From an uncultured bacterium (lineage in GTDB: Bacteria; Pseudomonadota; Gammaproteobacteria; Burkholderiales; Burkholderiaceae_C): a stretch of 64,000 nucleotides of DNA. The DNA is taken from contig CAIKUF010000146.1 of the NCBI GenBank assembly GCA_903830565.1, positions 1 through 64,000 on the forward strand. Reading direction: 5' to 3'. Each line of letters starts with the position of its first letter. Positions within the stretch are counted from its first letter, which is position 1. The notes beneath the pieces were generated by a model, which worked only from the letters and a program-made list of their open reading frames with translations, was not told the origin of the DNA and did no database searches. A program made the position numbers and the translations under genes. Below, in pieces: positions 26,626-34,940 of the stretch.

Positions 26626-27026
26626 GGCGATGCGGCCAGAAAGCCGAGGGCCCGGTGCCTGAGCGCAACGCCGACCGTGAACCCGAAGACGGAAAGCGCA
26701 GCCACGTAGCTGACCGCGCGCACCGCGGGCGTGCGGCCACGCTTGAGCGCCAGCGAACCGAGCACGATGTACACCAGCAGCAGCGCCAGCTTCGTGCCGA
26801 ACCAGACATCGCGCCGCGGGTTCAGCGCCAGCAGGAACCACAAGGTGGTGCCGGCGGCAAGCAGCAGGGTGTCGATGACATAGCTCAGGCGGCGCCAGCC
26901 CGGCTGCATCGCCCAGGGCTGCCTGGCCAGCACCGCCGCGCCGCGCACCGCGAACAGTGCGCCGCTGGCTGCGACCAGCGTCACGTGCGCCTGCTTCAAC
27001 GAGGGATAGAACTGGGCCAGCGTCAT
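26622..27026 (-). CDS. SirB2-like membrane protein
   Basis: A 134-residue integral membrane protein of the SirB (invasion gene expression up-regulator) family, with four hydrophobic helices. Seen: FYPSLKQAHVTLVAASGALFAVRG at the N terminus, DTLLLAAGTTLWFLLALNP and GTKLALLLVYIVLGSLALKRG. The function is poorly understood; similar genes occur in betaproteobacterial nitrate-reductase clusters, and this one overlaps the hemerythrin gene. The start is the ATG at 27026; an in-frame GTG at 27035 would add three residues. Confidence 0.82.
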   Translation of the reverse strand: MTLAQFYPSLKQAHVTLVAASGALFAVRGAAVLARQPWAMQPGWRRLSYVIDTLLLAAGTTLWFLLALNPRRDVWFGTKLALLLVYIVLGSLALKRGRTPAVRAVSYVAALSVFGFTVGVALRHRALGFLAASP

Positions 27027-27157
27027 CGCGCGCACTCAAGGCGCCGCGTGAGCATCAGCGAGGCGTGCTCGAGCACGTGAGTGCGCTGCCTGCGCAGCGT
27101 GGCCCCGAACGGCAACACGCTCAAGGCCCCACCGGACTGCGCATGCGCCTGGGCCAT
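27023..27157 (-). CDS. Possible small ORF between ppiC and sirB2
   Basis: An open frame of 44 residues reads from an ATG at 27157 (MAQAHAQSGGALSVLPFG) to a TGA that overlaps the ATG of the SirB2-like gene in an ATGA pattern. An AGGA-like site precedes the start. It fills nearly all of the 152-bp gap in an otherwise tightly packed operon and carries a hydrophobic-then-basic pattern (TLRRQRTHVLEH). I do not recognise any family, and it may be an untranslated gap. Only comparative data can decide. Confidence 0.3.
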   Translation of the reverse strand: MAQAHAQSGGALSVLPFGATLRRQRTHVLEHASLMLTRRLECAR

Positions 27158-27178
27158 CGACTGATCCTGCAATGTGGG

Positions 27179-27955
27179 CTACTGGACCAGCGGCGTCGAG
27201 GCGGTGTCGAGCTCGACGCCTTCGATGCACGCCTGCCCGGCCAGTAACTGCAGGTACTGTCGCAGCGCGGTGACGAAGGCCTGCTGCCGCAGCGCCAAAC
27301 CCACTGCCGCACGTACGGTCTCGAAGTCCGGCACCCGGCCCGGCTCGCGCGCAAGAACCTCGACCACGTGCAGACCGAAGCGGCTGTGGACGAGACGCGG
27401 CAGTACGCCGACCTCGCTCAGGCCGAACAGTTCGCGTGCGAACTCGGGCGCGCAGTCGGCGGCGCTCAGCCAGCCGAGCGCGCCGCCGTCGGCGCCGCTG
27501 GGACAGTTGGACGTTTGCGCCGCGACATCGGCGAAGCGCTCGCCCTCGCCCGGTGCCTGGCAACGCAGGTCGAGAAGGCAGGCCTCGGCACGCTGGCGCA
27601 GCGCCACCACGTTCACACCCGGCGTGACGGCGAACAGCACATGCCGCGCCAGCACGCGTTCGCCGACCGCGTAGCGTGTCGTGTGCGCAGCGTAGTGGCG
27701 GCGGCAAGCCTCCTCCGAAGGCTCTGGAAGCTGCAGATCGCGCTCCAGCAGCATCTCGATCGCTGCCGTTGCCGCGGCGCTGGTGGCACCCTCGTGCGGC
27801 GGCGGGTCGTCCGCGCCGAGCAGGCCGGCGGCTATCGCCGCCTGTCGCAGCAACTCGGTGCAGGCGCGTTGACGCAACGTGTCCGCATCCGTCGTTTCGT
27901 CGGTGCGATGCAACGGCACGTCGTTGACGGCGGCCAGGGTCAGGGCTTCTTGCAT
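27179..27955 (-). CDS. PpiC/NifM-like peptidyl-prolyl isomerase in nar operon
   Basis: A 258-residue protein with a parvulin (rotamase) domain in its C-terminal half. Seen: ARHVLFAVTPGVN, CPSGADGGALGWL and LVHSRFGLHVVEV, which match the parvulin core. The N-terminal helical part resembles the SurA/NifM-type leader region, and there is no signal peptide, so it is cytosolic like NifM. In Burkholderiales a PpiC-type gene often follows narI; the inferred role is folding or maturation of the nitrate reductase. Start ATG at 27955; narI stop is 17 bp upstream. Confidence 0.85.
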   Translation of the reverse strand: MQEALTLAAVNDVPLHRTDETTDADTLRQRACTELLRQAAIAAGLLGADDPPPHEGATSAAATAAIEMLLERDLQLPEPSEEACRRHYAAHTTRYAVGERVLARHVLFAVTPGVNVVALRQRAEACLLDLRCQAPGEGERFADVAAQTSNCPSGADGGALGWLSAADCAPEFARELFGLSEVGVLPRLVHSRFGLHVVEVLAREPGRVPDFETVRAAVGLALRQQAFVTALRQYLQLLAGQACIEGVELDTASTPLVQ

Positions 27956-27972
27956 GGTCTTGGCCGTGGGCG

Positions 27973-28701
27973 TCAAGCCGCGCGGCGTGGCTGGTTGTGG
28001 CCGGCCGGAACATTCAAGCGGCGCGAGCGAACGATCTGGTACGGACGAAAGACGTAGGCCACCGAGGCCAGCCCGCTCCATACGTGCACGAGGCGGCTGA
28101 ACGGGAACAGCAGGAAGATCGTCATGCCGAGCAGCATGTGCAACTTGAACGGCCAGTCGATAGCGGCCAGCACGCTGGCGTCGGGTTGCAGCGTGGCGAT
28201 GCCCTGCAAGTAGTGCGCCAGCACCAGCATTGCGTGCGCGTCCTGCCGGTGCTCGAACGAAAGCGGCAGCGTCAGCAGCCCCAGGCAGAGTTGCACCCAC
28301 AGGATGACGAGGATCGCGAGGTCCGTGCGATGGCTGGTGAGGCGGATGCGCGGATCGAAGATGCGCCGGTGCAGCAGCAGCGTCAGGCCGACGAAGCACG
28401 CCAGCCCGGCGATGCCGCCGGTGACGATGGCCACCAGCTGCTTCTGCGGCGGCGTGATGAACAGCGAGTAGATCGCGTGCGGCGTGAGCTGCCCGAACAG
28501 GTGGCCGAAGAAGAGGAACAGGATGCCGGCGTGGAACAGGTTGCTGCCCCAGCGCAGTTGCCCAGCACGCAGCAGTTGCGAAGAGTCGCTTTTCCACGTG
28601 TACTGGTCGCGGTCGAAGCGCGCCAGGCTGCCCATGAAGAACACTGCCAGGCAGATGTAGGGATAGACGTTGAAGAGCAGGTTGTTCAGGGTTGTGTTCA
28701 T
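27973..28701 (-). CDS. narI: Respiratory nitrate reductase gamma subunit (cytochrome b)
   Basis: A 242-residue NarI. It is a five-helix di-haem b protein that takes electrons from quinol at the membrane and passes them to NarH. Seen: N-terminal LLFNVYPYICLAVFFMGSLARFDRDQYTWKS, the characteristic WGSNLFHAGILFLFFGHLFG with a haem-ligand histidine, and LAHYLQGIATLQPD and LHMLLGMTIFLLFPFSRLVHVW with further histidines. Start overlaps the narJ stop by 4 bp. Length is as in E. coli (225) with a slightly longer C terminus. Confidence 0.95.
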   Translation of the reverse strand: MNTTLNNLLFNVYPYICLAVFFMGSLARFDRDQYTWKSDSSQLLRAGQLRWGSNLFHAGILFLFFGHLFGQLTPHAIYSLFITPPQKQLVAIVTGGIAGLACFVGLTLLLHRRIFDPRIRLTSHRTDLAILVILWVQLCLGLLTLPLSFEHRQDAHAMLVLAHYLQGIATLQPDASVLAAIDWPFKLHMLLGMTIFLLFPFSRLVHVWSGLASVAYVFRPYQIVRSRRLNVPAGHNQPRRAA

Positions 28702-29408
28702 GCGGGCACTCCTGTGGCGGGCTGACCGGGCAGCGGCCCGCGGACGATTCGAATCGGCTGCGGCTGGCCGGGACGGGCCTGGCCTTCGCTCGAACAGCCG
28801 CCGAAGGCGATGGGTTCTTCCCAGCTCGCGTCCAGCGCCTCGTCCGCCGGCAGCGTGACGGCCTGCGCCCTTTCGCCGCAGAGCTCCAGCAGCGCGGCCA
28901 CCAGGCTGGCGTAGGGACTCTCGCGCCGCAGCAGTGCGCTGAAGATGGACTGCAGAATGTGGGCGATCTCACGCAGGAATTTGCGCGCCTGCGCCGGCGG
29001 CTGCGTGGAGGCGTATTCGAGTACCACGGTCAGATGGTCGGGCAGCTCGCCAGGGGCGAGATAGAGACCGGCCTGCTCGTAGGTCCGCACGAGGTCGACC
29101 ATCGCCGGCCCGCGATCACGCGAGTCGCCATGCACATGCTCGAAGAGGTGCAGCGCCGTGCCGCGGCCGCGATCGAAGATCTCGACGTAGGCGGCTTCGG
29201 TCTCGAACGGGTTGGCGACACGCAGGCGGTCGATCAAGGCATCGATCTCGGTCAGGCGGTCCGGGCTCAGCGCACGCTCGGCATGCAGTGCTTCGTGCAT
29301 CTCGCTCAGATGGGCGCGCAGATCGACATCTGGGTAGCTCAGCAGGTGCGACAGCACCCGCAGCGTGACCGATATCGGGGCGTTCGATGAGGTGAAGAGG
29401 TTCATCAT
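28698..29408 (-). CDS. narJ: Nitrate reductase assembly chaperone
   Basis: A 236-residue NarJ. This is a cytosolic chaperone that inserts the molybdenum cofactor into NarG and prevents premature membrane docking; it is not part of the final enzyme. Seen: VLSHLLSYPDVDLRAHLSEMHEALH and the EHVHGDSRDRGPAMVDLVRTYEQAG motif typical of NarJ/TorD-like proteins. Two ATG codons in tandem (29408 and 29405) make the start ambiguous by one residue. It is separated from narH by 82 bp carrying a palindromic repeat. narI overlaps it by 4 bp. Confidence 0.93.
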   Translation of the reverse strand: MMNLFTSSNAPISVTLRVLSHLLSYPDVDLRAHLSEMHEALHAERALSPDRLTEIDALIDRLRVANPFETEAAYVEIFDRGRGTALHLFEHVHGDSRDRGPAMVDLVRTYEQAGLYLAPGELPDHLTVVLEYASTQPPAQARKFLREIAHILQSIFSALLRRESPYASLVAALLELCGERAQAVTLPADEALDASWEEPIAFGGCSSEGQARPGQPQPIRIVRGPLPGQPATGVPA

Positions 29409-29441
29409 GCCTCCTGCCGGGCCGCCCCAAGGGAAGCATGC

Positions 29442-29482
29442 GCCCCCTCGGGGGGCAGCGAACGAAAGTGAGCGTGGGGGTT
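29442..29482 (-). repeat. Burkholderiales C/G-rich intergenic palindrome, copy 1
   Basis: The narH-narJ gap carries GCCCCCTCGGGGGGCAGCGA followed by ACGAAAGTGAGCGTGGGGG. This is close to the reverse complement of the element at 41719-41759. Both pair a C-run with a G-run around CTCGGGG and keep the flanking AGCGA-rich motif. Such palindromes are widespread between genes in this group; they may help to stabilise or terminate message. Here it would split the nar transcript between narH and narJ. Confidence 0.7.
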
Positions 29483-29490
29483 GTTCATTT

Positions 29491-31014
29491 CTAGACCCCC
29501 GCCTTGATGGGGATGGTGCGTTTCTTCTCGCTGCCGAACAGGCTGGTCTCGCTCACGCCTTCGGAGCAGCCGTTGCCGAAGCTGAAGCCGCACCCGCCGC
29601 GCACGTTGAATGCGTTCTCGGCGTACTCGCGGTGCGTGGTCGGGATCACGAAACGGTCCTCGTAGTTGGCGATCGCCATCACCCGGTACATGTCTTCGAC
29701 CGTCGCCACGCTGACGCCGACCTGGTCGATCGCGGCCCGGTTCGCCACGCCCTCCACGTGCTTGCTGCGCTGGTAGGCGCGCATCGCCAGCAGGCGCTCC
29801 AGCGCGCGCACCACCGGCGCGGTATCGCCCGCCGTCAACAGATTAGCCAGGTACTTGACGGGAATGCGCAACTGGCTCACGTCGGGGATCTCGCCGTTTG
29901 TGCCCATCTGCCCGGCGTTGGCTGCGGCGGTGATGGGCGAGAGCGGCGGCACGTACCAGACCATCGGCAGCGTGCGGTATTCGGGGTGCAGCGGCAGCGC
30001 GACCTTCCAGTCCACCGCCATCTTGTAGACGGGGCTCGTGCGCGCGGACTCGAGCCAGTTCTCGGGGATGCCGTCCCGGCGCGCCTGCTCGATCACCTGG
30101 GGATCGTTCGGGTCGAGGAAGATGTCCAGTTGCGCCTGGTAGAGGTCTTTGTCCTTCTCGACGCTGGCGGCCTCCTCAATGCGGTCGGCGTCATACAGCA
30201 ACACACCGAGGTAGCGGATGCGGCCGACGCAGGTCTCGCTGCACACGGTGGGCTGGCCGGCCTCGATGCGCGGGTAGCAGAAGATGCACTTTTCGGCCTT
30301 GCCGCTCTTCCAGTTGTAGTAGATCTTCTTGTAGGGGCAGCCGCTGACGCACATGCGCCAGCCGCGGCACTTGTCCTGATCGATGAGCACGATGCCGTCT
30401 TCCTCGCGCTTGTAGATCGAGCCGGACGGGCACGACGCCACGCACGCCGGGTTCAGGCAGTGCTCGCACAGGCGCGGCAGGTACATCATGAAGGTGTTCT
30501 CGAACTGGCCGTAGATGTCCTTCTGGATGTCGTCGAAGTTCGTGTCCTTGCTGCGCTTGCTGAATTCGCCGCCGAGGATTTCCTCCCAGTTCGGCCCCCA
30601 GACGATCTTCTCCATGCGCTTGCCGGTGATCAGCGAACGCGGCCGCGCCGTGGGCGCGTGCTTCATCTCCGGCGCCGACTGCAGGTGGTCGTAGTCGAAG
30701 GTGAATGGCTCGTAGTAGTCGTCGATCTGCGGCAGGTTCGGGTTGGCGAAGATGCGCATCAGCAGCTTCCACTTGCCGCCTTGCCGCGGCTGGATCGAAC
30801 CGTCGGCGTTGCGAATCCAGCCCCCGTTCCACTTGTCCTGGTTCTCCCATTCCTTGGGGTAGCCGATACCCGGCTTGGTCTCGACGTTGTTGAACCACGC
30901 GTACTCGACGCCGGGGCGGCTGGTCCAGACGTTCTTGCAGGTCACGCTGCAGGTGTGGCAACCAATGCACTTGTCCAGGTTCAGGACCATGCCGATCTGT
31001 GCGCGGACCTTCAT
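29491..31014 (-). CDS. narH: Respiratory nitrate reductase beta subunit
   Basis: A 507-residue NarH with four iron-sulfur clusters that relay electrons from NarI to NarG. Cys groups are visible in order: CIGCHTCSVTCKN, CEHCLNPACVASCPSG, CRGWRMCVSGCPYKK, and CIFCYPRIEAGQPTVCSETC. The Trp in CRGW at the position of a cysteine marks the 3Fe-4S cluster, as in E. coli. The ATG at 31014 overlaps the narG stop by 4 bp. The C terminus carries GFSFGNGCSEG, a conserved NarH end region. Cytosolic face of the membrane complex. Confidence 0.96.
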   Translation of the reverse strand: MKVRAQIGMVLNLDKCIGCHTCSVTCKNVWTSRPGVEYAWFNNVETKPGIGYPKEWENQDKWNGGWIRNADGSIQPRQGGKWKLLMRIFANPNLPQIDDYYEPFTFDYDHLQSAPEMKHAPTARPRSLITGKRMEKIVWGPNWEEILGGEFSKRSKDTNFDDIQKDIYGQFENTFMMYLPRLCEHCLNPACVASCPSGSIYKREEDGIVLIDQDKCRGWRMCVSGCPYKKIYYNWKSGKAEKCIFCYPRIEAGQPTVCSETCVGRIRYLGVLLYDADRIEEAASVEKDKDLYQAQLDIFLDPNDPQVIEQARRDGIPENWLESARTSPVYKMAVDWKVALPLHPEYRTLPMVWYVPPLSPITAAANAGQMGTNGEIPDVSQLRIPVKYLANLLTAGDTAPVVRALERLLAMRAYQRSKHVEGVANRAAIDQVGVSVATVEDMYRVMAIANYEDRFVIPTTHREYAENAFNVRGGCGFSFGNGCSEGVSETSLFGSEKKRTIPIKAGV

Positions 31015-34000
31015 GCGCCTTCTCCTTGGGCTTGCACCAGCGCGGCACGATCGTCGTCGCGCGGCGTGTCGAGCCAGTCGACCTTGTCCATCTTGCGCAC
31101 CACCACGAACTCGTCGCGGTTGGTGCCAATGGTTCCGTAGTAGTTGAAGCCGTAGCTGAACTGCGCGTAGCCGCCGATCATGTGCGTCGGCTTGAGCACG
31201 ATGCGGGTCACGCTGTTGTGGATGCCGCCGCGCACGCCGGTGATCTGCGACCCCGGGGTGTTGATGATCTTCTCCTGCGCGTGGTACATCATCAGCATGC
31301 CGGGGTTGACGCGCTGGCTCACCACCGCCCGCGCCGCGATGGCGCCGTTGATGTTGAAGACCTCCACCCAGTCGTTGTCTTCGATCCCCGCCTTCTTCGC
31401 GTCGTCCTCGCTCAGCCAGACGACGGGGCCGCCGCGGTTGAGCGTCAGCATCATCAGGTTGTCGCTGTAGGTGCTGTGGATGCCCCACTTCTGGTGCGGG
31501 GTGATGAAGTTGAGCAGGATCTCGGGGTTGCCGTTGCCCTTGACGTTGTGGATGCCGGCCGTGGTCTTCAGGTCCACCGGCGGGCGGTAGCTGCTGAGGG
31601 CCTCGCCGAAGGCGATCATCCAAGGGTGATCGAGGTAGAACTGCTGGCGCCCGGTGAGCGTGCGCCACGGGATCAGTTCATGCACGTTGGTGTAGCCGGC
31701 GTTGTAGCTGACGGTCTCGCTTTCGATGCCGCTCCAGGTCGGCGAGCTGATGATCTTGCGCGGCTGCGCCTGGATGTCACGGAAGCGGATCTTTTCGTCC
31801 TCGCGGTACAGCGCCAGGTGCGTGTGGTCGCGGCCGGTCTGCTTGCCCAGCGCTTGCCAGGCCTTGACCGCCACGTGGCCGTTGGTCTCGGGCGCCAATT
31901 GCAGGATCACTTCGCAGGCGTCGATGTCGCTCACGATCCTGGGCATGCCCTGCGTCTGGCCATCGGTCGCCGTGAGGCCGTTGAGCTGTCCGAGCTGGGT
32001 GACCTCGGTCTCGGTCTTCCAGGCGATGCCCTTGCCGCCATTGCCCACCTTGCTCATCAAGGGCCCGAGCGCGATGAAGCGCTTGAAGACGTTCGGGTAG
32101 TCGCGCTCGACGACCGCGATCTGCGGCGCGGTCTTGCCCGGGATCAGCTCGCACTGACCTTTGCGCCACTCCTTCACGTCGAAGGGCTGCGCCAGCTCGC
32201 CCGCAGTGTCGTGCATGATCGGCGTCAGCACGACTTCCTTCTCGACGCCGAGATGGCCCACGCAGACCTCGCTGAAGGCCTTGGCGAAACCCTTGTAGAT
32301 CTCCCAGTCGCTGCGTGACTGCCACACCGGGTCCACCGCGGCGCTGAGCGGGTGGATGAACGGGTGCATGTCGCTGGTGTTGAGGTCGTTCTTCTCGTAC
32401 CAGCTCGCGGTGGGCAGCACGATGTCGCTGTACAGGCAGGTCGTGCTCATGCGGAAGTCGAGCGTCACCAAGAGGTCGAGCTTGCCTTGCGGCGCCTGCT
32501 CGTGCCAGACCACCTCGGCCGGCTTGGCGTCGTCCTTGCCGAGATCCTTGCCCTGCACGCCGTTCTCGGTGCCCAGCAGGTGCTTGCAGAAATACTCGTG
32601 GCCCTTGCCGCTGCTGCCGAGCAAGTTGGAGCGCCAGATGAACATGTTGCGCGGCCAGTTCTGCGGCGCGTCGGGGTCTTCGCAGCTCATCGCCAGCGTG
32701 CCGTCCTTGAGACCGCGCACGACGTAGTCCTTGGCGTCGACTCCGGCCGCGGCGGCGTCCTTCACCACCTGCAACGGGTTGGTCTTGAGCTGCGGCGCGC
32801 TGGGCAGCCAGCCCATGCGTTCGGCGCGCACGTTGTAGTCGATCATCGCGCCGCCATACAGCGCCTTGTCGGCCAGCGGCGAGACGATTTCCTCCATGCC
32901 GAGCTTCTCATAGCGCCACTGGTCGGTGTGGGCATAAAAGAAACTGGTGCTGTTCATCTGCCGCGGCGGGCGGATCCAGTCGAGCGCGAAGGCCAGCGCC
33001 GTCCAACCGGTCTGCGGGCGCAGCTTTTCCTGGCCCACGTAGTGCGCCCAGCCGCCGCCGCTTTGGCCGACGCAGCCGCACATCATGAGGAGGTTGATGA
33101 CGCCGCGGTAATTCATGTCGGCGTGGTACCAGTGGTTCATCGCCGCACCGATGATCACCATCGACTTGCCGTGCGTCTTGTCGGCGTTCTCAGCGAACTG
33201 GCGCGCCACGGCGGTGATCTGTGCACGCGGCACGCCGGTGATGCTTTCGGCCCAGGCGGGCGTGTAGGCGGCGTCGTCGTCGTAGCTCTTCGCGCCGCTG
33301 CCCAGGCCGCGGTCGATGCCGTACTGCGCCGCCTGCAGGTCGAACACGGTGGCCACCAGCGCCTCGCGGGAGTCGCCCTCCTTTCCGAGGCGCAAGCGCA
33401 CCGCCGGCACCTTGACATGGTTCACTTCGCCCTGCTGGGCGTTGGCCTTGAAGTGCGGGGTGGTGATGCCGCCGAAGTACGGCAGGCCGACGCCGACGAT
33501 CTCGTGCGCCTGCGCGCCGTCCTCGATCACCGAGAGCTTGAGCTTGACGCTGCCGCCGTGGCGGGCTTCCTTGTCCTCCAGGTTCCACTTGCCGGTGTCG
33601 CTGCGGCCTTCGCCGCCCCAGCGAAAGCCGATGCTGCCGTTGGGCAGCACGGCGCGGCCGGCGGTGTCGAAGGCGACCGTCTTCCACTCGGGATTGTTGT
33701 CCTGCCCGAGCCGCCCGTTGAAGTCGCTCGCGCGCAGGTAGCGGTCGGGCACCAGTGTCTTGCTGCCGTCCTGCAGCTCATGCTCCTTGAGCATCACCAG
33801 CAGCGGCAGGTCGGTGTAGCGGCGCGCGTAGTTGTCGAAGTAGACACTGCGCTGCTTGAAGTAAAACTCGCTGAGCGCCACGTGGCCCATCGCCATCGCC
33901 AGCGCGGCGTCGGTGCCCTGCTTGGGGTGCAGCCACAGGTCGGCCAGCTTGGCCACCTCGCTGTAGTCGGGCGTCACCGCCACCGTCTTCGCGCCCTTGT

Positions 34001-34817
34001 AGCGCACCTCGGTGAAGAAGTGCGCGTCGGGCGTGCGCGTCTGCGGCACGTTACTGCCCCAGGCGATGATGTAGGTGCTGTTGTACCAGTCGGCCGATTC
34101 GGGCACGTCGGTCTGCTCGCCCCAGACCTGCGGACTGGCAGGCGGCAAGTCGCAGTACCAGTCGTAGAAGCTCATGCAGACGCCGCCGATCAGACTCAGA
34201 TAACGGCTGCCGGCGGCATAGCTGACCATGCTCATCGCCGGGATCGGCGAGAAGCCGATCACGCGATCGGGGCCGTGGGTCTTGATCGTGTAGACATTGG
34301 CCGCCGCGATGAGCTGGTTGACCTCGTCCCAGGAACTGCGCACGAAGCCGCCCATGCCGCGCACCTTCTGGTAGTCGCGCCGGGCGTCCTCGTTCCGGGC
34401 GATCGTGGCCCAGGCGTCGACCGGCGTCTTGGCGACCTTCAGCGCGGCGCGCCAGCGCTCCAGCAGGCGGCCGCGCACCATCGGGTACTTCACGCGGTTG
34501 GCGCTGTAGAGGTACCAGCTGTAGCTGGCGCCGCGGGCGCAGCCGCGCGGCTCGTGGTTGGGCATGTCCCAGCGCGTGCGCGGGTAGTCGGTCTGCTGGG
34601 TTTCCCAGGTCACGATGCCGCCCTTGACGTAGATCTTCCACGAGCAGGAGCCGGTGCAGTTGACGCCATGCGTGCTGCGCACGACCTTGTCGTGCGCCCA
34701 GCGGTTGCGATAGGCGTCTTCCCAGGTCCGGTCCTCGCCGGTGGTCACTCCGTGGTCGCCGGAGAAGGCCTCCTTGGGCAGCGAGAAGTGCGTCAGGCGG
34801 TCGAGAAAGTGGCTCAT
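31011..34817 (-). CDS. narG: Respiratory nitrate reductase alpha subunit
   Basis: A 1268-residue NarG, the molybdenum bis-MGD catalytic subunit that reduces nitrate to nitrite on the cytoplasmic side. Seen: HGVNCTGSCSW (histidine- and cysteine-ligated FS0 cluster), RGASYSWYLYSANRVKYP, YNSTYIIAWGSNVPQTRTPD with the molybdenum-binding region, and GAAMNHWYHADMNYRGVINLL. Length matches E. coli (1247). narG is the first catalytic gene after narK2 and overlaps narH by 4 bp. A large plus-strand open frame over this gene is an antisense artefact. Confidence 0.97.
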   Translation of the reverse strand: MSHFLDRLTHFSLPKEAFSGDHGVTTGEDRTWEDAYRNRWAHDKVVRSTHGVNCTGSCSWKIYVKGGIVTWETQQTDYPRTRWDMPNHEPRGCARGASYSWYLYSANRVKYPMVRGRLLERWRAALKVAKTPVDAWATIARNEDARRDYQKVRGMGGFVRSSWDEVNQLIAAANVYTIKTHGPDRVIGFSPIPAMSMVSYAAGSRYLSLIGGVCMSFYDWYCDLPPASPQVWGEQTDVPESADWYNSTYIIAWGSNVPQTRTPDAHFFTEVRYKGAKTVAVTPDYSEVAKLADLWLHPKQGTDAALAMAMGHVALSEFYFKQRSVYFDNYARRYTDLPLLVMLKEHELQDGSKTLVPDRYLRASDFNGRLGQDNNPEWKTVAFDTAGRAVLPNGSIGFRWGGEGRSDTGKWNLEDKEARHGGSVKLKLSVIEDGAQAHEIVGVGLPYFGGITTPHFKANAQQGEVNHVKVPAVRLRLGKEGDSREALVATVFDLQAAQYGIDRGLGSGAKSYDDDAAYTPAWAESITGVPRAQITAVARQFAENADKTHGKSMVIIGAAMNHWYHADMNYRGVINLLMMCGCVGQSGGGWAHYVGQEKLRPQTGWTALAFALDWIRPPRQMNSTSFFYAHTDQWRYEKLGMEEIVSPLADKALYGGAMIDYNVRAERMGWLPSAPQLKTNPLQVVKDAAAAGVDAKDYVVRGLKDGTLAMSCEDPDAPQNWPRNMFIWRSNLLGSSGKGHEYFCKHLLGTENGVQGKDLGKDDAKPAEVVWHEQAPQGKLDLLVTLDFRMSTTCLYSDIVLPTASWYEKNDLNTSDMHPFIHPLSAAVDPVWQSRSDWEIYKGFAKAFSEVCVGHLGVEKEVVLTPIMHDTAGELAQPFDVKEWRKGQCELIPGKTAPQIAVVERDYPNVFKRFIALGPLMSKVGNGGKGIAWKTETEVTQLGQLNGLTATDGQTQGMPRIVSDIDACEVILQLAPETNGHVAVKAWQALGKQTGRDHTHLALYREDEKIRFRDIQAQPRKIISSPTWSGIESETVSYNAGYTNVHELIPWRTLTGRQQFYLDHPWMIAFGEALSSYRPPVDLKTTAGIHNVKGNGNPEILLNFITPHQKWGIHSTYSDNLMMLTLNRGGPVVWLSEDDAKKAGIEDNDWVEVFNINGAIAARAVVSQRVNPGMLMMYHAQEKIINTPGSQITGVRGGIHNSVTRIVLKPTHMIGGYAQFSYGFNYYGTIGTNRDEFVVVRKMDKVDWLDTPRDDDRAALVQAQGEGA

Positions 34818-34940
34818 GGTGCGGTCGTCCTTGGAGAGGGCTTCAGCGGCGCTGGGTTGCGTTGCGGCAACCGCTGGCGCGCAGGATCATGGGGTTAGAT
34901 CAGCCGTTAGGTGCTTCGCCGATGCGGCTCGGCGCTGCGT

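Noticed and set aside
32352-34898. Open frame of 848 residues on the plus strand opposite narG
   Set aside because: High GC keeps the antisense frame of narG open; the composition is Arg/Val/His-rich without domain signature, and narG itself is certain.
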